A model generated the notes under the pieces. That model made no database searches. It was not told the DNA's origin and saw nothing but the letters and a program-made list of their open reading frames with translations. A stretch of DNA of 64,000 nucleotides from a bacterium (GTDB lineage: Bacteria; Hinthialibacterota; Hinthialibacteria; OLB16): positions 370,597 to 434,596 of the forward strand of contig JAJVIK010000011.1 in NCBI GenBank assembly GCA_022072055.1, written 5' to 3'. The position numbers and the translations under genes are program-made. This document shows positions 14,900-22,809 of this stretch, in pieces (the stretch's first letter is position 1; every line of letters begins with the position of its first letter).

Positions 14900-16935
14900 T
14901 GCCTGGAAAAACGAACGCCCCGGAGGTCACCGAGGCGCGGGAAAGACAGCAACTGCAACGCAACAAGATGATGCCCGGGGATGCTGATCTTGTCAACCTG
15001 GGCGGCCCGGTTGAGACAGTGTTGCGTGAGCTCACCGCGCGCGGCTGCAATCCGCGCCGGAGCGGCTCCGGATGGCAAGCGCGTTGCCCCTCGCACGGGG
15101 ACAGCACACCGAGCTTATCGATATCGGAAGGCGCGGACGGGCGCGCCCTACTCAAGTGTCATGCCGGGTGTGAGCTCGGATCAATTCTTTCCACGATCAA
15201 CCTAAAGGCCACTGACCTCTTCCCGGAGGAACCCCAGCGCGCGCGGCGCAACGGTCACCCCACGTCGCGCAAGGAGACCAAGCAGCTCCGGCCCGACCTT
15301 GAGCCAGTTATTGAGGCGCTCCACCAAGCTCTGCGGCGCGATGAATCGGCGCAACGCCTGCTCTTGGAGTCGCGCGGAATAACGCTCGAGACCGCAAAGC
15401 GCTACCGAATCGGCTGGGATGCGAAACAGCGGCGGTGGTCCATTCCGATCCGAAGGCCGGACGGGGTGGCGGTCGGATTGAAGTACCATCGATCCGATAG
15501 CGGCCAATCCCCAAAAGTTATTTCCGAGTCTGGCTCTTCGGTTGCTTTGTTCGGCGCGGATCATTTACTCGCCGATGGCTCACTTGTTGTTATTACTGAG
15601 GGTGAACTTGATTCGGCGGTGGTCTGGCAAGCCAGTGGACTGCACGCGGTCTCCGGATCGGGCGGCGCGGCGGCGGTCAAGGCCGAGTGGATCAAGCTCC
15701 TCCACGGTCACCCTGTGGTCTTGTGGCCCGATAATGATGAACGCGGGCGCGAGGGGTTGAGCCGATGGCTCGATCACTTGGGACCGGATGTGCGCAACGG
15801 CGCGATAACCTCGGTTCGGATCGTTAGGAAGCGCCTGCCCGAATGCAAGGACGCGACCGACTGTTTGCTCAAGCACGGCCCTGAAATCATCCGCGCGCTG
15901 ATCGAATCGGCGTTCGCCGAGGTGCATTCCGCCCCGGAGACCAAGCCCCGCGAGGCGGTGAGGCCATTTCTGGTTAATCTGGCCAAAGTCGAACCGGAGG
16001 CGGTTTCTTTTTTATGGGAGCCATACTTTCCGAGGGGCAAAGTCACCCTACTTGAAGGCGAACCCGGCGATGGCAAAACGACCTTCGCGCTCATGGTTTG
16101 CGCTCACGTGACCAATGGGCGCGGTTGGCCTGGCCCCGATGGCGAGTTGGGACCCCGGCGCGAACCTGGCCGGGTGTTGTATCTGAGCTGCGAGGATGGC
16201 CTGGCTGACACGATCCGGCCCCGCCTGGATCGAGCAGGCGGCGACCCGACCCGGTTTGTGGCGCTCACGGGTTTGACCAACGGCGAACCGATCTTCCTTT
16301 CGGACCACACGATGGTCGAGGCCGCGATGGCCGAGGTACGGCCCGCGCTCATGGTGGTCGATCCCATTCAGGGATTCTTGGGCGCGCGGGTGGACATGCA
16401 TCGGGCGAATGAGGTTCGCCCCCTCATGGCTCGTTTGGGCAACCTGGCCGAGACTTACGGTTGCGCGGTGGTGGTGATTCGCCACTTGCGCAAGTCATCC
16501 GGAGACCATCGGCTTCATCGTGGGCTTGGCTCAATCGACTTCACGGCTCACGCGCGGTCAATTCTCCGGATTGGCCGGGACCCGAACGACTCGGAGGCGC
16601 GCGCCGCAATCCAGGTGAAAGCTTCGTGCTCGGCTGAAGGCCCCGCCATTGGCTTTCGGATCACTGACCGGGGATTCGAGTGGACCGGGGTCTCCTCCCT
16701 TTCAATCCAGGACATGGAGGCGGGGGAGACCGACCGCTCCGCGCGGGATGAGGCGATGGACTTCCTCAAGGAGGCCCTGGCCGAGGGACCCGTCCCGGTT
16801 CGGGACCTTCGGGGGGACGCCGAAGGAGCCGGACTCGCGTGGAGAACAATCGAACTCGCTAAGCGCGCGCTCGGCGTACGCGCAATGAAGTCCGGGTTCG
16901 GACGGGGGGGGACGTGGCAATGGCATCTCCCCTGA
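14896..16935 (+). CDS. Primase-helicase (CHC2 zinc finger, TOPRIM, RepA-like ATPase)
   Basis: 679 residues. The N-terminal zinc-binding site is C64-x2-H67 ... C88-x3-C92 (CPSHGDSTPSL ... LKCHAGC). A TOPRIM domain follows (VVITEGELDSAVVWQASG with the catalytic Glu; VVLWPDNDERGREG with the DxD-like acid pair). From about residue 370 is a RepA/RecA-like ATPase: Walker A GEPGDGKT (about 388-395), Walker B ALMVVDPIQGF. The C-terminal 80 residues look like a winged helix. It should prime and unwind DNA to replicate the excised element from the repeat cluster just downstream. Confidence 0.9.
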   Translation: MMPGKTNAPEVTEARERQQLQRNKMMPGDADLVNLGGPVETVLRELTARGCNPRRSGSGWQARCPSHGDSTPSLSISEGADGRALLKCHAGCELGSILSTINLKATDLFPEEPQRARRNGHPTSRKETKQLRPDLEPVIEALHQALRRDESAQRLLLESRGITLETAKRYRIGWDAKQRRWSIPIRRPDGVAVGLKYHRSDSGQSPKVISESGSSVALFGADHLLADGSLVVITEGELDSAVVWQASGLHAVSGSGGAAAVKAEWIKLLHGHPVVLWPDNDERGREGLSRWLDHLGPDVRNGAITSVRIVRKRLPECKDATDCLLKHGPEIIRALIESAFAEVHSAPETKPREAVRPFLVNLAKVEPEAVSFLWEPYFPRGKVTLLEGEPGDGKTTFALMVCAHVTNGRGWPGPDGELGPRREPGRVLYLSCEDGLADTIRPRLDRAGGDPTRFVALTGLTNGEPIFLSDHTMVEAAMAEVRPALMVVDPIQGFLGARVDMHRANEVRPLMARLGNLAETYGCAVVVIRHLRKSSGDHRLHRGLGSIDFTAHARSILRIGRDPNDSEARAAIQVKASCSAEGPAIGFRITDRGFEWTGVSSLSIQDMEAGETDRSARDEAMDFLKEALAEGPVPVRDLRGDAEGAGLAWRTIELAKRALGVRAMKSGFGRGGTWQWHLP

Positions 16936-16943
16936 CCGGGGCA

Positions 16944-17047
16944 AAGACCGCTAAGACCGCAAAGATTCCCTATATGGCGGTCTTAGCGGTCTTAGGCAAA
17001 ACCCCAATAAAAACCATAGTCCGCAAAACTGCCTTTGCGGTCTTAGC
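16944..17047. repeat. Origin-like repeat cluster downstream of the primase
   Basis: AAGACCGCTAAGACCGC (16944-16960) and its exact inverse GCGGTCTTAGCGGTCTT (16977-16993) form a perfect 17-bp stem around a 16-base loop. A third GCGGTCTTAGC follows at 17037-17047, with A-rich sequence between (17000-17020). Each arm is itself a tandem of the GCGGTCTTA unit, so there are five copies in two orientations. Iteron-like repeats plus an AT-rich stretch directly after a primase-helicase are the usual layout of a replication origin. The rest of the gap to 17186 shows nothing else recognisable. Confidence 0.6.
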
Positions 17048-17186
17048 AGAGGCGTCCCAAGTGATAACAGCTCCCCGGCAAGGGGCTAGGCGGGGGGAGG
17101 GGGATCGAAAGTTTATGCCCGAAACGGCTAGGAACGTGGCGTGTGCCGAGTAAAAAAACGCCCCCACAAAAAGCGCGAGCTAAATC

Positions 17187-17483
17187 ATGATCGAGATTCA
17201 CCCAAACCGATTCTACACGCGCGGTGACTTGGCGGAGCTACTCGCCCCCGCCGGGGTGGACGTGGATCACTTCATTGCGACGGTCAAGCCGAGGCGGGTT
17301 CTTAAGGCCCTCTACCGTGGGAGCGACTTGCTCACCGGCTGGGACCGCGCGCGGGAGCTGGGTGAACCCGTCCCGATCCCCCAGGCGAAGAATTCCGGTG
17401 GACGGCGGAGGAAGACCGGCCCAAACGGATCGGAAGACAGGTTGATTGGAGGCATCTTCTCACGGGAGGAAATAGGCTTGTGA
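17187..17483 (+). CDS. Small protein, probable excisionase or HTH accessory factor
   Basis: 98 residues. The first 60 (RFYTRGDLAELLAPAGVDVD, then HFIATVKPRRVLKALYRGSD) look like a small winged helix as in AlpA/Xis proteins, with the basic RPRR-like turn in the expected place. The C-terminus is polar and basic. It lies immediately upstream of the integrase, the usual place for a recombination directionality factor. Assignment is by size, composition and position, not by a firm motif. The upstream ribosome binding site is weak. Confidence 0.5.
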   Translation: MIEIHPNRFYTRGDLAELLAPAGVDVDHFIATVKPRRVLKALYRGSDLLTGWDRARELGEPVPIPQAKNSGGRRRKTGPNGSEDRLIGGIFSREEIGL

Positions 17484-17635
17484 GTGAAGAGAAAAAATTC
17501 CCGCTTGACTCGGACCCCCGACCCGGCTCTACGATGGAGGCGGTTGAAGGGGTTGCCATGATCGAGAGCGGAGCGGTTTCCATCCTGCCTTGTTCGCCGT
17601 TGCAAGTCTCGCCTCGGATCGGAGGTGAAACTGAA

Positions 17636-18820
17636 ATGGCGAAGAAACCATCCTTTCGGATCGGCAAAGTTACGATCCGACAGTTGCGCCCAGGAACCCA
17701 TGAGCTTCGGTGGAGCGACCCGGTTGAAAGACGGGACGTGAAGCGAAGAGTTTACGGCGCGCTTTCGGATGCCAAAAAATCAGCCGAGCATATCAACCTG
17801 TTGATCCACCAAGGCAAGGGTTATCTCCCAGGAAGGAAGGTGGCCCCGACCCTCAAGCAAGGTTTCGCGGAATGGCTCCGGCTATCGAGCATGCGGGAGG
17901 AAACCAAGCGGGACACGGCCTTCGTAATCGGGCGGTTCTTGCGTTGGGCGGAGAGCAACTATCCGGGGGTTTCGGATTGGTCTCTCATCCGACCCAAGAT
18001 GGTTCAAGAAATGATCCTGTTCCTGAAACGGGAGGGAAAGGCTTTCGACACCCAGCGGCTCTACTTGCGGCCCGTGCTGGGTGCTTGGAGGTATGTCCGG
18101 GAGAACTATGGCGAGAGTGTGCCACCTGTTCCGAGGATTACTCTGAAACGGCCCCCACGGGAAGAGATAAGCATTCTCCACCCCGTGGAAGTCCATTCCT
18201 TGCTTGCATGGCTCAAAGACCACGCCCGGCACCTGTGGAGCATCGGAACCTTGCAGGCAACCTGTGGGCTTCGGATGTGGGAGGCGGCCTTCCTTCGCAA
18301 GTCGGACATAGACTTCGAGCTGGGGACCGTGACCGTTACGAAGACTCCATACCATGAGCCAAAGAACCGGAACAGCTATCGGACCCTCCCGATCCCCGTG
18401 GAGGCGATGAAGGCAATCGAGCAGACCCTCTCCCATGCGAGAGTGTGTTCTCTGTCCGAGGTTTTCCTGTCACCCACGGGAAGGGTCTGGAACCGGACTT
18501 CACTGGCTTCGGCATGGCGGCGGGCGCTGGAACGGGCGAGCCGAGACCTCGGAAACCCCCGCCTCTTGGGGATACCCCCCCGGAAACTTCGGGGGTTCTT
18601 TGCGACTTCGGCTTCTCGACTTGGAGCCAGTGACCGCGTGTTGAAGCGATACCTTGGGCATGCTCAAGGAGACATACTTGGCGAGCATTACCGAGCTGTG
18701 GACTTGGCCGAGCTGCGGGAGGTTTCGAGCCGGATGGAATCATGGCGGAGCCTGATTTCGGGAACCGAGTCCGGAAACATTCCGGAAACCGGTTTTCGTG
18801 GAAAGGCTCTATCCCTTTGA
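17636..18820 (+). CDS. Tyrosine recombinase (integrase) of the element
   Basis: 394 residues from the ATG at 17636, which has GGAGGTGA upstream; a longer version from a GTG at 17480, overlapping the previous stop, is possible. The N-terminal part binds arm sites, the middle is a SAM-like core-binding domain, and the catalytic domain has Arg213 (TCGLRMWEA), Lys in the KNRNSYRTLPI hairpin, Arg319 (RKLRGFFATSA; the box II His is Arg and the second His is Gly) and Tyr352 in GEHYRAV after LGHAQGD. It integrates and excises the element at tRNA-Pro. It ends 40 bases before attR. TTGACT at 17505-17510 may belong to its own promoter. Confidence 0.92.
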   Translation: MAKKPSFRIGKVTIRQLRPGTHELRWSDPVERRDVKRRVYGALSDAKKSAEHINLLIHQGKGYLPGRKVAPTLKQGFAEWLRLSSMREETKRDTAFVIGRFLRWAESNYPGVSDWSLIRPKMVQEMILFLKREGKAFDTQRLYLRPVLGAWRYVRENYGESVPPVPRITLKRPPREEISILHPVEVHSLLAWLKDHARHLWSIGTLQATCGLRMWEAAFLRKSDIDFELGTVTVTKTPYHEPKNRNSYRTLPIPVEAMKAIEQTLSHARVCSLSEVFLSPTGRVWNRTSLASAWRRALERASRDLGNPRLLGIPPRKLRGFFATSASRLGASDRVLKRYLGHAQGDILGEHYRAVDLAELREVSSRMESWRSLISGTESGNIPETGFRGKALSL

Positions 18821-18860
18821 GTCCTGTGGGGTTATGGAAGGATCGTAGAGTGACTGGGGG

Positions 18861-18896
18861 AGTGGTCGCTGGTTCAAATCCAGTCGCCCCGACCAT
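18861..18896 (+). repeat. attR: 36-bp direct repeat
   Basis: Exact copy of 9920-9955, the T-arm and acceptor strand of tRNA-Pro without the 5' half, so it is not a functional tRNA. TGACTGGGGG directly before it (18851-18860) also matches the tRNA, minus three bases. Confidence 0.93.
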
Positions 18897-18910
18897 TCAA
18901 AACATTAGAG

Positions 18911-20106
18911 TTACGATGCGTGGAGAGGAATGACAGATTGAGCGCCGTAACCTCTTTCGTAACCTTTTTCGAGCCATCCCGCCGTTGCCGCGTCAGTCCG
19001 GGAGACCACTTGGTCCCGGAGTAGAGGGTACCGGACCTCCTCCTCGGCGTTGTACGATTGACCCGTGACTGTCCCCGGCGTGTGACCGAGGTAACGTTCG
19101 ACCGGGTAACCGCTCCACCCGTTAATTTCCGCCTCCATGGAGAGAGTTCTGCGCAACCCCCTGGGTTCGGGCGCCTGGAGTCCAAACGTGACGCACAGGG
19201 CATTGTGGAGGACCTTGGAGTAGGCTATTCGGTCGGTCCATGCGGTGACAACGCGAGCCTCGGATCGGCGGACCTCCGCAAGGAGGCCCCCCACGATTGC
19301 CGGCAAGGGTAATACTCTCTCCGAGTATCGGTTCTTGACCGCTCCACGAATCCAGATTCGGTCCGCGCCAACCTCCGCCCACTGGAGGCGGAGCACCTCC
19401 AGGATTCGCAGCCCCATGACTCCCTGCAATGCGATGGGCAGCCGCAACTCAACTGGACACGATTCGAGCAGGGTGAGGACCTCGGCAAAGGCGAGGATCT
19501 TTCGTTATCACGCTGGACCGCGCGCTTGGCGAACGTTGAAGCCTTGGGCGAAGTCTTGCAGCCCCCACTGAGGCAAAACGAATACGGAGGCTGACCGAAC
19601 CACGAAAATGCAGCGCTTGATTGTGGAGGGGGAACTCCCCTGCCTCGACAGGAAATGGGTGTTTTCGGCAAGGGGTTGATACCACAACCCAGCCCAATTT
19701 CGGATCCGCGTGTACCCAGACCAAAGGATAAAGGACTTACAGTACGCCGCGCAATTCGACGGGGTATACTCGCGCACCCGTCGGAGTGGCAGCCATGCCG
19801 CGAAGACAGCCTCAACGTGCAAGTCGGCAGAGTGTTCCGAATATCCTTGGCTGGGATCCGATAAACCGTGTTCCATGCCTCGAGCATCCGCTCGACCCGA
19901 TCGGAATACACCCACCAACTCGGGACATCGATCACCAAATCAGATCCCGTACGATCTTCTTTCAAGCGCCACAGATCGGTGAGCGTCTGAACGACGAACC
20001 CGGATAACGGAACTTCCCGGATCCGGGGTTCGTTCTTGACCCCGGCATTGCGCGAGTCTCGATCTTCCACCTCCAGGGTCTTTCTCCAGGCGCGCCTGGC
20101 TTCCAT
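18911..20106 (-). pseudogene. Decayed tyrosine recombinase(s)
   Basis: Read on the minus strand, three frames carry pieces of phage-type integrases. The 5' piece (20106 to about 19830) has a hairpin region followed by AKDIRNTLPT, a box II-like motif. The middle (about 19900-19500, another frame) resembles a core-binding domain (SSPSTIKRCIFVVRSASVF). The 3' piece (19447-18911) has GLRILEVLRLQW (box I Arg), RGLRRTLSMEA (box II) and YLGHTPGTVTGQSYN with the nucleophile region. Several frameshifts are needed to join them, and there may be two original genes. It sits beside attR, as expected for an older insertion at the same tRNA. Confidence 0.75.
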
Positions 20107-20110
20107 CCTC

Positions 20111-22756
20111 TCACGAAGGGGGAAGTCCGGACGGCCTCAAGAAACACACCGCTCGTTGCGCTTGTGGATCCGCCGCCAGCTGGATGACGAATCCCGGCGC
20201 GGCCTCCTCCACATCGATCAAACGCACCATGGACTCGTAAGCGCCGGCATCCGGGAGGAGGCGAGTGAGGCAATTGGGCGACTCAGAAAAAAAACGCGCA
20301 TGAAACTGATCGCGAGTATCCGAAGGGTACACCGGCAAATAAATGATCTGAGACTCAACCAAATCCTGGAAGAAGTGTGTCCCATAGGAGACTTCGGGAG
20401 CATGACCAGCTTCCTCCAGCGCCATTTCGACCAGGACCGATGTGTTGTTGATATCCGAGTAAGAAACGCTTACACCGAGATCGATGTGGCTGGTTCCCCA
20501 TCTTCCAGGCCCTAACATCATGCACTTACCGTGCTGGACTGAGGGATGCCTGTTGATACGCCCCACCAGTCGACCCACGCCTCTTTTTTCCTCCGCGTGC
20601 GGGAGGTTGGCGTACGCCAGGGGGTCGATATACAGGGCGTATCGGATCTCCGGAACCACTCCGCCACAGACAAGTCTGTGCGCGCGGAATAACACTCGGT
20701 CCTCAGGAAATTCCCGCGGAATATCCACCACCACGCCTTCCGTGCCAGGGAGATTCATCGGGCGGCATTGCACCAGGTTGATGCGAATCTCACGATCGGG
20801 TCCGATAAACGCGGTAAACTCCACATCAAGAGGAATACAGTAGGCTTTCTCGATCACCTCCAGGATCCGTCCGACCAGCGAAACAAAGTTCGTGCGCTTG
20901 ATCAGGTTATTGAATGTCAGCACAAGGGAATCAGCATCCGAATCGATGAACAACGAGGTGGGGTCGGAGACGAAACCATCCTTCATCAGCGAAACGAAGA
21001 GATCCTGATTTGGGTAATCGAATCCACCCAAGACCACCCTTGCGGTCCGGGTGACCAATGCGCCGCCGTCAAGATCCAGTAGGTCCACTTCGCGCTGCGA
21101 ATACCGCGCGATTGCATTTCCCACCTCGGGGCGGAGATCCGGATGGCTGACCGAAATAAGCCTGGGGTAGTCACTGCTAGTCCTGTCGACGGCCCGTGTG
21201 CCTAACCCGAAAACCAGCCGGATGAAACCCTTTGTTCTGTCAATTCGATCACTCCATGCATACAGATTCTTTGAAAACGCCACTCCCGCCAAAGTGGGAA
21301 AAAAGGAGCGCTTATAGGGAGCGCCGGAAACCCGCTGGATCAGAAGTGCCATCTGCTCATCACTCTCAGCCAGCCCCCGTTTCCGACGATAGGACAGCGC
21401 ATCCGGATTAAGCGCGCTTGCGTAGACAAGGCGAACGCACCGAAGGAAGGTCTCCAAGCGCTGTTCGGGGGTTCCCTGGTTGACACAGAACTCGCTCCTG
21501 TATTTCCCGGCAAACGCGTTTCCAAAACTGTCCTCGAGAAGACTGCTACTCCGAACGATGATTGGGGCCTGTCCGAAATAATCGAGCATGTTTTCAAACT
21601 GGGCCATCACCTCCGGGGGAAACGAGCCGCGCAGGAATCGCTCCTCGATCTCCTCGAATTCCGCATGGCTAACCGACTCCCCTTGAGTGAGCTGCAGACG
21701 CAGGCGGAACAAATCGTTATTGACTAGAAACGTGTAAAACACATCCGAACCGACATAAAAGGAATCGTGGCTTTCCATGATTCGGTCATATTCTTCCGGG
21801 CCGAGATGGCGGCGAAGGATTGAGCGAGCAAGCAACATGCCGAGGGCTTTCCCGCCGATCCTGCCCGACCCAACAACCCTCCGTCTAATCTCGAACAGGT
21901 CATCCAGGCCGAGGTATTCCTCCACGAGTTGCATGAATCTGGGATGCGCGCCCAAAAGCATGAGCGCAAACTCCTGCCTGAGGAGAACAAACTCGGGATC
22001 GGATGAAAGTTGGGCCTCGTTCATTCCTTCGTACTGGAGTAGCCTGCGATAAATCGATTCCCATGGAGCAATCGATTCCGAGCCCAACCTGAGGGGCTCC
22101 CGTCGCGCCCGCGCGACAACCGCGGCCGCCTCTCCGCTGAATATCACCGGCGAGAGCCCATCGTTGGAGACAAGATGGGGAAGGAACATCTTGGATGAAT
22201 AACGATCCCACACTTTGAGCGCGTGGAAAAACTTCTGTCCACCCACTCGATAGACATTAATCAGTATCTGCGTGGTGTCACGGATGCGCGCCACCGCTCG
22301 GTCCTGATGGTTGCCCAGCTTGAGTCCAAAAAAGGCCACCGTGTCGAGCTCAAACAGAAACGGACAGGTAACCTGGAAGAAATTGGCAAGGAGCTCATCG
22401 GTTGCCCATTCTGCGACCAGGTCTGAAATGTTATCGAACACAAAATGGCACTCTCTGCCCCGCTCCTCGATGACACGGTGCAGTCTTGAACAGAACGGGT
22501 CAAAACCGGCGGAGGGATCCAGTTCGATGATTTCCAGTCCCGGCTGAGGCGTGAGAATCGGGGCATGGGCGGCAAAGCGGACATACACACACGCGAACCC
22601 ATCTCGAATAGCCTGAGCGGCGAAGGGCTGGGCGAAAATGCGGTAGTCTTCGAGTTCATTCACCTGCCAGACAACGTTGTCTCCCAGGTGGATCCCTAGA
22701 AGCGTGTCGTCCAACGAAGGGTTCCCGCTTCGTATGGTCCGTGTGGCGGGGGACAT
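20111..22756 (-). CDS. KaiC-like / PEP-synthase-type ATP-grasp fusion protein A
   Basis: 881 residues in three parts. Residues about 1-230 resemble a KaiC/RecA domain: SLDDTLLGIHLGDNVVWQV at the usual start and a Walker B-like CHFVFDNISDL, but no Walker A GKT/S, so it probably does not hydrolyse ATP. About 295-680 is a PPDK_N ATP-grasp domain (GSGRIGGKALGMLLARS; IIVRSSSLLEDSFGN with FAGKY; EIRINLVQCRP). The last 200 residues are a further domain (GPGRWGTSHIDLGVSVSYSD). The phosphohistidine and PEP-binding TIM-barrel domains of PEP synthase are missing, so it is not a PEP synthase. It is last in the GDH operon and paralogous to the protein at 27873. Confidence 0.75.
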   Translation of the reverse strand: MSPATRTIRSGNPSLDDTLLGIHLGDNVVWQVNELEDYRIFAQPFAAQAIRDGFACVYVRFAAHAPILTPQPGLEIIELDPSAGFDPFCSRLHRVIEERGRECHFVFDNISDLVAEWATDELLANFFQVTCPFLFELDTVAFFGLKLGNHQDRAVARIRDTTQILINVYRVGGQKFFHALKVWDRYSSKMFLPHLVSNDGLSPVIFSGEAAAVVARARREPLRLGSESIAPWESIYRRLLQYEGMNEAQLSSDPEFVLLRQEFALMLLGAHPRFMQLVEEYLGLDDLFEIRRRVVGSGRIGGKALGMLLARSILRRHLGPEEYDRIMESHDSFYVGSDVFYTFLVNNDLFRLRLQLTQGESVSHAEFEEIEERFLRGSFPPEVMAQFENMLDYFGQAPIIVRSSSLLEDSFGNAFAGKYRSEFCVNQGTPEQRLETFLRCVRLVYASALNPDALSYRRKRGLAESDEQMALLIQRVSGAPYKRSFFPTLAGVAFSKNLYAWSDRIDRTKGFIRLVFGLGTRAVDRTSSDYPRLISVSHPDLRPEVGNAIARYSQREVDLLDLDGGALVTRTARVVLGGFDYPNQDLFVSLMKDGFVSDPTSLFIDSDADSLVLTFNNLIKRTNFVSLVGRILEVIEKAYCIPLDVEFTAFIGPDREIRINLVQCRPMNLPGTEGVVVDIPREFPEDRVLFRAHRLVCGGVVPEIRYALYIDPLAYANLPHAEEKRGVGRLVGRINRHPSVQHGKCMMLGPGRWGTSHIDLGVSVSYSDINNTSVLVEMALEEAGHAPEVSYGTHFFQDLVESQIIYLPVYPSDTRDQFHARFFSESPNCLTRLLPDAGAYESMVRLIDVEEAAPGFVIQLAADPQAQRAVCFLRPSGLPPS

Positions 22757-22809
22757 GTCAGCCCCTTGGATGCCGAGATGCGGCTAGCGCTTCGCCGGCG
22801 AGCATTCCG

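Larger units (their letters stand above)
9920..18896 (+). mobile_element. Integrative element in tRNA-Pro(GGG), about 8.9 kb
   Basis: The element is bounded by an exact 36-bp repeat of the tRNA 3' end: 9920-9955 within the tRNA and 18861-18896 just after the integrase gene. It contains a hypothetical gene, hicBA, two secreted cargo proteins, a convergent unknown gene, an operator-like inverted repeat, a small HTH protein, a primase-helicase, an origin-like repeat cluster, an excisionase-sized protein and a tyrosine recombinase next to the right att site. No capsid, terminase, conjugation or mobilisation gene is seen. The regulator/primase/ori/int layout resembles phage satellites or replicating genomic islands; that class assignment is inference. 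Confidence 0.9.

Noticed and set aside
16914-17153. 79-codon frame after the primase gene
   Set aside because: Its sequence (GAKTAKTAK, AVLAVLGK) is only the translation of the GCGGTCTTA repeats and it overlaps the end of the primase; treated as origin-like DNA.
17505-17533. Promoter TTGACT-N17-TCTACG for the integrase
   Set aside because: The -35 is good but the -10 matches only three of six bases; kept as a remark, not as a feature.
18851-18896. Second tRNA-Pro gene at attR
   Set aside because: Only the 3' half exists; the acceptor 5' strand and D-arm are missing, so it is an att remnant.
20111-22756. Annotation as phosphoenolpyruvate synthase
   Set aside because: Only the ATP-grasp (PPDK_N) part is present; the phosphohistidine and PEP-binding domains are absent in both paralogues.
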